From contig NZ_LVYV01000023.1 of the NCBI RefSeq assembly GCF_001618955.1, positions 310,001 through 374,000 on the forward strand: a stretch of 64,000 nt of DNA, in the 5' to 3' direction. This DNA comes from Tardiphaga robiniae. Its GTDB lineage: Bacteria; Pseudomonadota; Alphaproteobacteria; Rhizobiales; Xanthobacteraceae. Within the stretch, counting starts at the first letter, position 1; the number at the start of each line of letters is the position of its first letter. The notes below the pieces were generated by a model. That model saw only the letters and a program-made list of their open reading frames with translations. It had not been told where the DNA came from and did not search any database. Both the position numbers and the translations under genes were made by a program. This document shows positions 54,389-62,723 of this stretch, one piece after another.

Positions 54389-55537
54389 ATGACCAAGCAT
54401 CACTTGGCGATCGCGGCCGTTGCCGCCTCGCTGGCACTGGCCGGCCCGGCCATTGCCCAGACCCCCGACATCACCATCGGCATCACAACGTCAACCACCG
54501 GCCCCGCCGCGGCGCTGGGCATTCCCGAGCGCAACGCACTCGAATTCGTGCCCAAGGAAATCGGCGGCGTTCCGCTGAAGGTTATCGTGCTCGACGACGG
54601 CGGCGATCCGACCGTCGCGACCACGAACGCTCGCCGCTTCGTCACTGAATCCAAGGCCGACATCATCATGGGATCGGCCACGACGCCGCCGACCATCGCG
54701 GTCTCGACCGTCGCCAACGAAGCCGGCATTCCGCATTTCGGTCTCGCGCCGTTCCCGATCACGCCGGAGCGCGCCAAGTGGTCGGTCGGCATGCCACAGC
54801 CGGTGCCGATCGTCGGCAAGGTGATGTATGATCACATGAAGTCGAAAGGCATCAAGACCATCGGCTATATCGGTTACTCCGACTCCTACGGCGATCTCTG
54901 GTTCAACGATGTGAAGAACCAGACCGGTCCGATGGACATGAAGGTCGTCGCCGAGGAGCGTTTCGCGCGCCCGGACACTTCCGTCACCGGTCAGGTGCTG
55001 AAGCTGATCGCCGCCAATCCTGACGCGATCCTGATCGGCGCCTCCGGCACTGCCGCGGCGCTGCCGCAGACCGAGCTGCGCGACAAGGGCTACAAGGGCC
55101 TGATCTACCAGACCCATGGTGCTGCCAGCATGGACTTCATCCGCATTGCCGGCAAAGCCGCCGAGGGCGTGCTGATGGCGTCGGGCCCGGTGATGTATCC
55201 GGAAGGTCAGGCCGATACGGCCCTGACCAAGAAGCCCGGTCTGGCGCTGAACGCAGCCTATGAGGCCAAATACGGCCCCAACAGCCGCAGCCAGTTCGCC
55301 GGCCACTCCTATGACGCCTTCGAAGTGCTGAAGCGGGTGATCCCGGTGGCGCTCAAGACTGCTAAGCCGGGTACCCCCGAGTTCCGCGAAGCTATCCGCC
55401 AGGCGCTGATGACCGAGAAGGAAATCGCGGCCTCCCAGGGCGTCTACAACTTCACGGAAAAGGATCGGTATGGCCTCGATGAGCGTTCGCGCATCCTGCT
55501 GACGGTGAAAGACGGCAAATACGTTCTCGCCCAGTAA
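54389..55537 (+). CDS. couP: ABC transporter periplasmic binding protein, CouP-like, copy 1
   Basis: A 382-residue LIV-type (type I) binding protein. The signal peptide ends at about residue 23 (GPAIAQ). Landmarks are ITTSTTGPAAALGIPERNALEF, VLDDGGDPTVATTNARRFV and RSQFAGHSYDAFEVLKR. In R. palustris CouP binds p-coumarate, ferulate and related acids with high affinity. The next gene is a tandem paralog. A leader of 129 bases with a hairpin and GGAGGGAGA before the ATG separates it from the SDR gene. Confidence 0.9.
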   Translation: MTKHHLAIAAVAASLALAGPAIAQTPDITIGITTSTTGPAAALGIPERNALEFVPKEIGGVPLKVIVLDDGGDPTVATTNARRFVTESKADIIMGSATTPPTIAVSTVANEAGIPHFGLAPFPITPERAKWSVGMPQPVPIVGKVMYDHMKSKGIKTIGYIGYSDSYGDLWFNDVKNQTGPMDMKVVAEERFARPDTSVTGQVLKLIAANPDAILIGASGTAAALPQTELRDKGYKGLIYQTHGAASMDFIRIAGKAAEGVLMASGPVMYPEGQADTALTKKPGLALNAAYEAKYGPNSRSQFAGHSYDAFEVLKRVIPVALKTAKPGTPEFREAIRQALMTEKEIAASQGVYNFTEKDRYGLDERSRILLTVKDGKYVLAQ

Positions 55538-55602
55538 TGCAGATCTGACGGAGGGCAGGGGCGCCAAGCGCCTTTGCTTCGCCGGCATTTTTCGATAACA
55601 AG

Positions 55603-55631
55603 GCCGGCCCTCGCCAGAGGGTCGGCTTTTT
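55603..55631 (+). terminator. Terminator after binding-protein copy 1
   Basis: GCCGGCCCTC (55603-55612) pairs with GAGGGTCGGC (55617-55626), with one G-U pair, loop GCCA, then five Ts. It separates the two tandem binding-protein genes. Confidence 0.85.
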
Positions 55632-55729
55632 GCTGTGCGCGAGCCTTCGCGCGGCCACAACCAGCGCCACGTCTGCCGGCATCGCTGCCGCTTTCGGCGC
55701 TCTCCGCTTCCACACGAGAAAGATTCGAT

Positions 55730-56878
55730 ATGTCCAAGCTTCATCTGGCGATTGCGGCCATTGCCGTCTCGCTGGCCATTGCGACCCCCGCTGAAACCCA
55801 GACTGCCGACATCGCCATCGGCATCAGCCTGTCGACCACCGGCCCTGCCGCGGCGCTGGGCGTGCCCGAGCGCAATGCACTTGAATTCGTGCCCAAAGAC
55901 ATCGGCGGCGTGCCGCTGAAGCTGATCGTGCTCGATGACGGCGGCGATCCCTCCGTCGCGACCACCAATGCGCGCCGCTTCGTGTCGGAATCCAAGGCCG
56001 ACATCATGGTTGGCTCGTCGATCGTACCGTCCTCGGTCGCCATGTCGGCGGTCGCCAACGAAGCCGGCGTGCCGCATTTCAGCCTGTCGCCGATGCCGTT
56101 CACGCCGGCGCGTGTGAAGTGGTCGGTGGATATGCCGCAACCGGTCGAGATTGTCGGCAAGGTCATGTACGACCACATGAAGGCCCATGGCGTGAAGACC
56201 ATCGGCTATGTCGGTTACTCAGACAGCTATGGCGACCTGTGGTTCAACGACCTCAAGGCCCAGACCAGTGCGATGGGCATGTCCATCGTCGATGATGAGC
56301 GCTTCGCGCGTCCTGATACGTCGATCACCGGCCAGGCGCTGAAGCTGATTGCAGCCAATCCCGATGCGATCCTTATTGGCGCGGCCGGCACCGGTGCCGG
56401 CATGCCGCAGTCCGAATTGCGCGACCGCGGCTACAAGGGCCTGATCTACCAGACCCACGGCGCCGCCTCGAACGACTTCATCCGCATCGCCGGCAAGTCT
56501 GCCGAAGGCGTGCTGATGGCTGCGGGCCCGGTGATGTATCCGGAAGGCCAGCCCGATACGGCGCTGACCAAGAAGCCCGGTCTCGAACTCAACGCAGTCT
56601 ATGAAGCTAAATACGGCGCCCACAGCCGCAGCCAGTTCGCCGGTCACGCCTATGACGTGTTCGAAGTGCTCAAGCGCGTCGTGCCCGTCGCGCTGAAGAC
56701 CGCCAAGCCTGGCACCCCGGAATTCCGCGAAGCCATCCGCCAAGCGCTGATGAGCGAGAAGGAAATCGCCGCGACACAGGGCGTTTACAACTACACCGAA
56801 CAGGACCGCAACGGCGTCGACGATCGCTCGCGGATTTTGCTGACTGTGAAGGACGGGAAGTACGTTCCGGCGAAGTAA
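55730..56878 (+). CDS. ABC transporter periplasmic binding protein, CouP-like, copy 2
   Basis: A 382-residue paralog of the previous gene, equal in length and alike along its whole length (PAAALG(I/V)PERNALEFVPK, LRD(K/R)GYKGLIYQTHGAAS). The signal peptide differs (ends near AETQ). Substitutions such as GSATTPPT versus GSSIVPSS and HFGLAPFPIT versus HFSLSPMPFT fall in regions that line the pocket in such folds, so ligand preference may differ. The ATG at 55730 is preceded by GAGAAAG. It ends before a strong bidirectional terminator. Confidence 0.9.
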   Translation: MSKLHLAIAAIAVSLAIATPAETQTADIAIGISLSTTGPAAALGVPERNALEFVPKDIGGVPLKLIVLDDGGDPSVATTNARRFVSESKADIMVGSSIVPSSVAMSAVANEAGVPHFSLSPMPFTPARVKWSVDMPQPVEIVGKVMYDHMKAHGVKTIGYVGYSDSYGDLWFNDLKAQTSAMGMSIVDDERFARPDTSITGQALKLIAANPDAILIGAAGTGAGMPQSELRDRGYKGLIYQTHGAASNDFIRIAGKSAEGVLMAAGPVMYPEGQPDTALTKKPGLELNAVYEAKYGAHSRSQFAGHAYDVFEVLKRVVPVALKTAKPGTPEFREAIRQALMSEKEIAATQGVYNYTEQDRNGVDDRSRILLTVKDGKYVPAK

Positions 56879-56895
56879 GGCGGAACACAGCTCAA

Positions 56896-56930
56896 ACAAA
56901 AGCCGGCTGTCGCGAGACAGCCGGCTTTTT
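56896..56930. terminator. Bidirectional terminator between copy 2 and the ABC ATPase gene
   Basis: AGCCGGCTGTC (56901-56911) pairs perfectly with GACAGCCGGCT (56916-56926), loop GCGA, with A-run on the left and T-run on the right, so it can serve both convergent genes. Confidence 0.93.
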
Positions 56931-56943
56931 CATATGATCGAGA

Positions 56944-57675
56944 TCAGATTGCGCTCGCGCCTTCGTGCTGAAAGCCAAGATAGCTGGCCACGACGCGCTG
57001 GTTGCTGGCGATATCGCTGGCGACGCCATCGAGGATGAATTCGCCGAGCTCCATCACATAGGCACGATCCGCGATCTTCAGCGCGGCCTGCGCATTCTGC
57101 TCGACCAGCAGCACCGAGACGCCGGCCGCCCTGAGCTCACTGACGATGCGGAAGATGTCGGCGACGATGATCGGGGCGAGGCCGAGGCTCGGCTCGTCGA
57201 GCATCAAGAGCTTTGGCGCGCCCATCAGAGCACGGCCCATGGCCAGCATCTGCTGTTCGCCGCCCGACAATGTGCCGGCCAGTTGCTTGCGGCGTTCCTT
57301 GAGGCGCGGGAACAGGGTGTAGACGTGCTCGAAAGATCGCGCGGCAGTCGCCTTGTCGATACGGAAGGCGCCGAGCAGCAGGTTGTCTTCCACATTCATC
57401 GTGGCGAACAATTCGCGATGTTCGGGCACGAGGCTGAGGCCGGCAGCGACGCGGTCTTCGATGTCGATCTTGGAGACGTCCTGTCCGGCGAATGTCACGC
57501 CACCCTTCAGCGGCAGGATGCCCATCACCGCATTGAGCAGAGTGGTCTTGCCGGCGCCGTTGGCGCCAATGATCGTGACGATCTCGTCGGCGCGAACCTC
57601 GAGATTGACCGCACGGACCGCCTCGACCTTGCCATAGGCGACATGCGCATCGGTGACTTGCAGCAACGCGCTCAT
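56944..57675 (-). CDS. ABC transporter ATP-binding protein, LivF type
   Basis: A 243-residue ABC ATPase. Walker A is GANGAGKTT, the signature is LSGGEQQMLAMGRAL, and Walker B is LLMLDEPSLGL, with the LivF-type ending. It pairs with the LivG-type half of the upstream fusion protein. Its ATG overlaps the stop codon of the fusion gene (ATGA), so the subunits are made in step. With the two CouP-like proteins it forms the likely hydroxycinnamate ABC importer (CouPSTW-like). Confidence 0.93.
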   Translation of the reverse strand: MSALLQVTDAHVAYGKVEAVRAVNLEVRADEIVTIIGANGAGKTTLLNAVMGILPLKGGVTFAGQDVSKIDIEDRVAAGLSLVPEHRELFATMNVEDNLLLGAFRIDKATAARSFEHVYTLFPRLKERRKQLAGTLSGGEQQMLAMGRALMGAPKLLMLDEPSLGLAPIIVADIFRIVSELRAAGVSVLLVEQNAQAALKIADRAYVMELGEFILDGVASDIASNQRVVASYLGFQHEGASAI

Positions 57676-59447
57676 GCGACCGCTCCCAGATAGGCCTTGA
57701 TGACGTCGGGATTGGTCTTGATGTCAGCCGGTGTGCCCTCGGCGATTTTGGTGCCGAAATCGAGCACCACGATGCGGTTGGCGAGATTCATGACGAAGCC
57801 CATGTCGTGTTCGACCAGCAGCACCGACATGCCGCCATCGCGCAGCTGCCGCAGCAGCGATGCCAGTTGCTGCTTCTCCATGTGGCGGAGGCCGGCCGCG
57901 GGCTCGTCGAGCAGCAGTAGCATCGGATCGACGCAGAGTGCGCGGGCGATCTCGACGATGCGTTGCTGGCCGAGCGACAAGGATCCTGCGAGCTGGTTCA
58001 TCTGGTCGCCGAGACCGACACGTTCGATCTGCTTGGCAGCTTCCGCGAGCAGCTTCGCTTCGTCGGCGCGGTCAAGCCTCAGCATGCTGGCGATGGCGCC
58101 CGAACGTCCGCGCAGATGCGCGCCGAGGGCGACGTTTTCCAGCACGGTCATATCGGGCACCAGCTTCACATGCTGGAAGGTACGGGCAATGCCGAGCTTG
58201 ACGATCTCCTGCGGCGGCGCGCCGGACACACTCTTGCCGAGTACCGCGACCTTGCCGGCGGTCGCGGCCAGTACGCCGGTGATGAGGTTGAAGGTCGTAC
58301 TCTTGCCGGCGCCGTTGGGGCCGATCAAAGCGACGATCTCGCGCGCCTGCACGTTGAACGACACGTCGTTGACGGCGACGACGCCGCCAAACTGCTTGCG
58401 TGCCTTGTCGACCTGCAGCAATACGCCGGTATCCGGACGATGGTCGTTGCGGGCGGGCAGTGCATCGGCCGGTGCGGGGCGCTTGCGGCTGTCGCCAGAC
58501 GGCAGCCACGCGGTCAGCCACGGCCACATGCCAGTCGGCGCGAGTTGCAGCAGCGTGACGAGCAGGATGCCGAACACGATGGTTTCGAGCTGGCCACCGC
58601 CGCCGCCGAAGATCAGCGGCAGATAGCTCTGCAGGACTTCCTTGAGGATCACAACCACGGCTGCACCGAGCACGCCGCCCCAGACATAGCCTGCGCCGCC
58701 GACCACCGCGATGAACAGATATTCGATACCGAGATGCGGTCCGAACGGCGTCGGATTCGCAGCGCGCTGGAAATGCGCATAGAGCCAGCCGGACAGGCCG
58801 GCGAGAACTGCTGCGTAGATGAAGACCAGGAGCTTTGCGCGTGCCGTCTGCACGCCGAAGGCTTCGGCGGCAATATGGCCGCGGCGTAGCGCGCGGATGG
58901 CGCGGCCGGTCCGCGAGTCCAAAAGATTCATGGACAGCAGCGCGCAGATGATGACCGCGATCCAGATCGGGAAGTAGATCGAGCCGGGATCCAGCATCTT
59001 CCAGTTGCCGATCGACAGCGGCGGGATGCCCGAGATGCCGTCGTTACGGCCGAGGAATTCCAGCTTGCTGAACAGATAGAACAGGCTGATGCCCCAAGCA
59101 ATGGTGCCGAGCGGCAGGTAATGCCCGGACAGGCGCATGGTGATGATGCCGAGCAACACCGCGGCGAGGCCTGAGACGATCAGCGACATTGGCAGCGTCA
59201 GCCACGGCGACATCCCGTAAGCCGTGGTGAGATAGGCCGTGGTGTAGGCGCCGAAACCGCAGAACGCCGCTTGGCCGAATGAGGTCAGGCCGCCGACGCC
59301 GGTGAGCAGCACGAGGCCCATGGCGACAAGCGCGGCGAGGCCGATATTGTCGAGCAGCACGATCCAGAATGGCGGCACGCCCGGCACGAACGGGATTGTG
59401 GCCATCACCAGCGCGAAGACGAGAATGGGAAGGATACGCGACGTCAT
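57672..59447 (-). CDS. Fused LivM-type permease and LivG-type ATPase
   Basis: A 591-residue fusion. Residues 1-310 form a LivM-type permease with about ten helices ([58 protein letters not shown]). After a linker of 35 residues the LivG-type ATPase follows: GPNGAGKST (Walker A), [15 protein letters not shown] (signature), [11 protein letters not shown] (Walker B). The start at 59447 places it six bases after the upstream permease stop; a longer reading to 59858 would overlap that gene. Permease-ATPase fusions of this kind are known in the LIV family. Confidence 0.92.
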   Translation of the reverse strand: MTSRILPILVFALVMATIPFVPGVPPFWIVLLDNIGLAALVAMGLVLLTGVGGLTSFGQAAFCGFGAYTTAYLTTAYGMSPWLTLPMSLIVSGLAAVLLGIITMRLSGHYLPLGTIAWGISLFYLFSKLEFLGRNDGISGIPPLSIGNWKMLDPGSIYFPIWIAVIICALLSMNLLDSRTGRAIRALRRGHIAAEAFGVQTARAKLLVFIYAAVLAGLSGWLYAHFQRAANPTPFGPHLGIEYLFIAVVGGAGYVWGGVLGAAVVVILKEVLQSYLPLIFGGGGGQLETIVFGILLVTLLQLAPTGMWPWLTAWLPSGDSRKRPAPADALPARNDHRPDTGVLLQVDKARKQFGGVVAVNDVSFNVQAREIVALIGPNGAGKSTTFNLITGVLAATAGKVAVLGKSVSGAPPQEIVKLGIARTFQHVKLVPDMTVLENVALGAHLRGRSGAIASMLRLDRADEAKLLAEAAKQIERVGLGDQMNQLAGSLSLGQQRIVEIARALCVDPMLLLLDEPAAGLRHMEKQQLASLLRQLRDGGMSVLLVEHDMGFVMNLANRIVVLDFGTKIAEGTPADIKTNPDVIKAYLGAVA

Positions 59448-59452
59448 GGTGC

Positions 59453-60493
59453 TCAATCCTTCTCTTCTTCGACTGCAGGTGCGGCGAGCGAACGCAGCAC
59501 CAGAACCGGAAGGATCAGCGTGAAGACGATGACTTCCTTGTAGTTGCTTGCATAGAACGATGAGAACGCCTCGACGCAGCCGACCAGAATCGCGGCGGCG
59601 GCCGTGAGCGGATAGCTGACGAGGCCGCCGATGATGGCGGCGATGAAGCCCTTCAGGCCGATCAGGAAGCCGGTGTCGTAATAGAGGGTGGTGATCGGCA
59701 CGATCAGGATGCCCGAGATGGCGCCGATGACCGAGGCCAGCAGGAACGCGATCTGGCCGGAGAGCGACGTGCGGATGCCGACGAGACGGGCACCGAGGCG
59801 GTTGACGGCGGTGGCGCGCAGCGCCTTGCCATAGAGCGTGTAGCCGAAGAACAGCCACAACCCGACGATTAGTGCGATGGTGATGCCATAGACGGCGATG
59901 CTCTGGCCGGTGAAGCGCAGCGCGCCGATGGTGATGGCGTCAGACGAGATCGCAGGTCCCCGCTGGCCCTCGGCACCGAAGAAGACGAGGCCAAAACCCT
60001 GTAGCGCGAGATGGCAGCCCACCGAGGCGATCAGCAGCACCAGAACCGAGGTGTGGGCGATCGGCTGGAACGCGATGCGGTAGAGATAGAGTCCGATCGC
60101 GGCGACGATCAGCAGAGACAGCGCGATGTTGAGGGCGATATTCCCCGGTCGTCCACCCAGCGCCCACATCACGCCCCAGATCGCCAGCGGGAACACGATA
60201 TTGACCGCAATCGAGCGCAGTACGCGCCTGGCATCGAGCGCCTTGCGGAAGGTGAAGAGATCGAAGGCAAAGGCCACGACGCCCATGGCGACGGCGAGCT
60301 TGATGGTGCCCGGCATCTGGCCGGCCGAGAGGCTGGCATAGGTCAGCGCACCAAAGGTGATGAATTCGCCCTGGGGGATCAGGATGATGCGCGTCACCGC
60401 AAAGACCAGCACCAGGGCCAGCCCGAGCAGCGCATAGATCGCGCCATTGGTGATGCCGTCCTGCAAAAGGAACAGCAAAATCGTCGTATTCAA
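59453..60493 (-). CDS. ABC transporter permease, LivH type
   Basis: A 346-residue permease with eight or so helices. LivH features are ITNGAIYALLGLALVLVFAVTRIILIPQGEFITFGAL and the motif AVNRLGARLVGIRTSLSGQIAFLLASVIGAISGILI. The suggested start is TTG at 60493 (MNTTILLFLLQDG) because GGGGGAG lies eight bases upstream; a reading to 60535 would include that site. It is the first gene of the leftward three-gene ABC unit and is divergent from the MarR gene. Confidence 0.92.
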   Translation of the reverse strand: MNTTILLFLLQDGITNGAIYALLGLALVLVFAVTRIILIPQGEFITFGALTYASLSAGQMPGTIKLAVAMGVVAFAFDLFTFRKALDARRVLRSIAVNIVFPLAIWGVMWALGGRPGNIALNIALSLLIVAAIGLYLYRIAFQPIAHTSVLVLLIASVGCHLALQGFGLVFFGAEGQRGPAISSDAITIGALRFTGQSIAVYGITIALIVGLWLFFGYTLYGKALRATAVNRLGARLVGIRTSLSGQIAFLLASVIGAISGILIVPITTLYYDTGFLIGLKGFIAAIIGGLVSYPLTAAAAILVGCVEAFSSFYASNYKEVIVFTLILPVLVLRSLAAPAVEEEKD

Positions 60494-60582
60494 AGCCGCG
60501 CGCTCCCCCACACTGTCTGGCGCGCCGGATACCACAGGCGCGGGACGATCAACAATGGCGGTTGAAACCCGCCGTCTATTTG

Positions 60583-60613
60583 ATATACTTCATAACGATT
60601 ATTGAACATAATC
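60583..60613. promoter_or_regulatory. Candidate CouR-type operators in the couR/ABC divergent promoter
   Basis: A 17-bp perfect palindrome GATTAT-TGAAC-ATAATC (60597-60613) includes TTAT-N5-ATAA at 60599-60611. An imperfect second site, ATATACTTCATAA at 60583-60595, lies beside it. Placement between the LivH-type gene and the MarR gene would allow control of both. Confidence 0.6.
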
Positions 60614-60677
60614 TCAAGGCCTGTCGCACGTCGACCGGGTGTTTCATTCAAGCCGCCGGTATCGCGGAAAGCGAGCG

Positions 60678-61184
60678 ATGACTGTTTCAAAGATGACGTC
60701 TCAGGATCAAGCCAAGCAGGTCGCGCCCGTCGGGTTCGACGAGGAGGGCGGTGCGCTGCAGCTCGGCGAACTGTCAGAGCTGCTGGGCTATTCGCTGAAA
60801 CGCGCGCAGTTGAAGGTGTTCGAGGACTTTCTGCGCTGCATGGCGCCGCTGCAGCTGACGCCGGCGCAGTTCTCGGTCCTGCTACTGCTGGACAAGAACC
60901 CCGGCCGCAACCAGACTGAAATCGCCAATACGCTCGGCATTCTCCGTCCAAATTTCGTTTCGCTGCTTGACGCGCTGGAGAGCCGCGACTTGCTGACGCG
61001 GATGCGCTCGCCGAGCGATCGCCGCTCCCATGTGCTGATGCTCACCGACAAAGGCCGGGCCACGCTGGCGCGCGCGAAGAAGCTGGTGGCCACGCGGCAC
61101 GAGGCCCGGCTGATCGAGGTGCTGGGGCCGGCTGAGCACAAAGCGCTGCTCGGGATGATGGCGAAGATCGCTCGGGAGTTCTAA
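60678..61184 (+). CDS. couR: MarR-family regulator, CouR-like
   Basis: A 168-residue MarR repressor. The winged helix reads LTPAQFSVLLLLDKNPGRNQTEIANTLGILRPNFVSLLDALESRDLLTRMRSPSDRRSHVLMLTDKG. In R. palustris CouR represses couAB and is released by p-coumaroyl-CoA; the cluster context suggests the same here. The ATG at 60678 has GGAAAGCGAG upstream. It is divergent from the ABC permease gene, with palindromic AT-rich sites between. Confidence 0.88.
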   Translation: MTVSKMTSQDQAKQVAPVGFDEEGGALQLGELSELLGYSLKRAQLKVFEDFLRCMAPLQLTPAQFSVLLLLDKNPGRNQTEIANTLGILRPNFVSLLDALESRDLLTRMRSPSDRRSHVLMLTDKGRATLARAKKLVATRHEARLIEVLGPAEHKALLGMMAKIAREF

Positions 61185-61186
61185 TT

Positions 61187-61307
61187 GTCATTCCGGGGCG
61201 CGATCTCGGCGCAGCCAAGAGCGCGAGCCCGGAATCCCAATATGTGAATCTCATTTCGAGATTCCGGGTTCGCGACCGCCAAGTCGCGCTCGCGCCCCGG
61301 AATGACG
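61187..61307. repeat. REP-like palindromic element, family A, copy 3
   Basis: GTCATTCCGGGGCGCGAT at the left and GCGCCCCGGAATGAC at the right, with GGAATCCCAATATG and GAGATTCCGGGTTCGCG inside. It starts two bases after the couR stop and ends nine bases before the convergent glycerate kinase stop, filling the gap. Confidence 0.87.
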
Positions 61308-61315
61308 AGATAGTC

Positions 61316-62596
61316 TCAATCCACCAAAATCACCCTGATATCATTCACATTGGTCAGCGTCGGCCCGGTCTGCAGCAGATCGCCTGTCGCGGTGAAGAAC
61401 GTCGTCGCGTCGTTATTCGCCAGCGTTGCCTTCGCATCGAGCTTCTGCGTACGCATGGCCTCGAACGTACGTGCATCGATGATCGCACCGGCGGGATCGC
61501 TGGCGCTGCCGGCGCCGCCATCGGCGCCGTCGGTGTCACCGGCCAATGCGACGATGCCTGTCGTGTCCTTGAACGCCTCGACCAGCGCCAGCGCGTATTC
61601 CTGGTTCGGGCCGCCGCGGCCGTTGCCCGTGACGGTCACCGTGAGTTCGCCGCCGGAGAGGATCGCGAGTTTCTTGCCGTCGGCCTGCGCTTTCAATGCG
61701 AGCTTCGCATGAGCGGCGGCAACCTCGCGGGCTTCGCCTTCGAGATCGGCGCTGAGATCGATGATCTCATAGCCAGCATCTTTCGCCACCTTGATCGCGG
61801 CATCGAGTGACTCGCGCGGACGTGCGATCAGCTCAAAATTCGCACGTGCGAATGCGACGTCGTTCGGCTTCACGCTTTCGTTCACCCTGTCACTGAGCGC
61901 CGCGCGCACGGCTTCGTCGATGGTGAGGTTGAACTTCGCGATGATCGCACGGGCATCGGCCAATGTGGTCGTATCCGGCACCGTCGGTCCCGATGCGATC
62001 ACGGCGGGATCGTCATGCGGCACGTCGGAAATCGCCAGCGTCACGATCTCGGCCTTCTGCCCGGCGCGGGCAAGGCGGCCGCCCTTGATGCGGGAAAGAT
62101 GCTTGCGCACGGTGTTGATCTCGCCGATTACCGCACCGGAGCGCAGCAGCGCGCGGTTGAGTTGCTGTTTCTGCTGGAAGGTGATGCCCGCCACCGGCGC
62201 GGTCCAGTTGGCTGAGCCGCCGCCGGAAATCAGCACCAGCAGCAGGTCGTCGGCAGTGGCTTCCGCTGCAAGCCTGAGGCTGTCGTCGGCACCCTTGAGG
62301 CCCGCTTCATCGGGCACGGGATGGCCGGCCTCGACCACACGGATGCGCCGTGTCGGCACGCCATGGCCATGGCGCGTGGTGGCGATGCCGGTGAGGCGCG
62401 CGGGATCTAGTTTCAGCGTGTCGAGATAGTGCTTTTCCGCGGCGGCAGCCATGGCGGCGGCGCCCTTGCCGGCGGCGAGGCAGATGATGCGGCCCTTCGG
62501 CGGCGCCGGCAGGTGGACGCTGAGGATGACATCGGGATGGGCCGCAGCAACTGCGGCATCGAAAATTGCGCGGAGCAGGGGGCGTTTATCGGTCAT
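61316..62596 (-). CDS. Glycerate 2-kinase (MOFRL family)
   Basis: A 426-residue kinase that phosphorylates D-glycerate to 2-phosphoglycerate; older annotations call it hydroxypyruvate reductase (TtuD/GckA). GAGHPVPDEAGLKGA-like sequence near residue 90, LISGGGSANW, the ISDVPHDDPAVIASGPTVPD loop, and the C-terminal MOFRL block GGELTVTVTGNGRGGPNQEYALALVEA and GDTDGADGG are visible. Start ATG at 62596. No other glycerate gene is adjacent. Confidence 0.95.
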   Translation of the reverse strand: MTDKRPLLRAIFDAAVAAAHPDVILSVHLPAPPKGRIICLAAGKGAAAMAAAAEKHYLDTLKLDPARLTGIATTRHGHGVPTRRIRVVEAGHPVPDEAGLKGADDSLRLAAEATADDLLLVLISGGGSANWTAPVAGITFQQKQQLNRALLRSGAVIGEINTVRKHLSRIKGGRLARAGQKAEIVTLAISDVPHDDPAVIASGPTVPDTTTLADARAIIAKFNLTIDEAVRAALSDRVNESVKPNDVAFARANFELIARPRESLDAAIKVAKDAGYEIIDLSADLEGEAREVAAAHAKLALKAQADGKKLAILSGGELTVTVTGNGRGGPNQEYALALVEAFKDTTGIVALAGDTDGADGGAGSASDPAGAIIDARTFEAMRTQKLDAKATLANNDATTFFTATGDLLQTGPTLTNVNDIRVILVD

Positions 62597-62672
62597 GCCC
62601 GGGGTTATGCCGCTCTACGACCTGAACGGCAAGATGCCTTGCCTGCGCTCTGAAATGTGGCGGGCAAAGAAA

Positions 62673-62701
62673 AAAGCCCTTCGCAACGTGCGAAGGGCTT
62701 T
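62673..62701 (-). terminator. Terminator after the LIV-type binding-protein gene
   Basis: AAAGCCCTTCGCA (62673-62685) pairs with TGCGAAGGGCTTT (62689-62701), loop ACG. On the minus strand the stem is followed by a T-run (complement of 62665-62676), so it terminates the gene at 62724. Confidence 0.92.
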
Positions 62702-62723
62702 ACCGTTTCATAGTGGGCAGAGA

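Noticed and set aside
57672-59858. Reading the LivM-LivG fusion as a 728-residue protein
   Set aside because: The extra 137 residues overlap the LivH-type gene in another frame and are Arg/His-rich; the ATG at 59447 follows the upstream stop by six bases.
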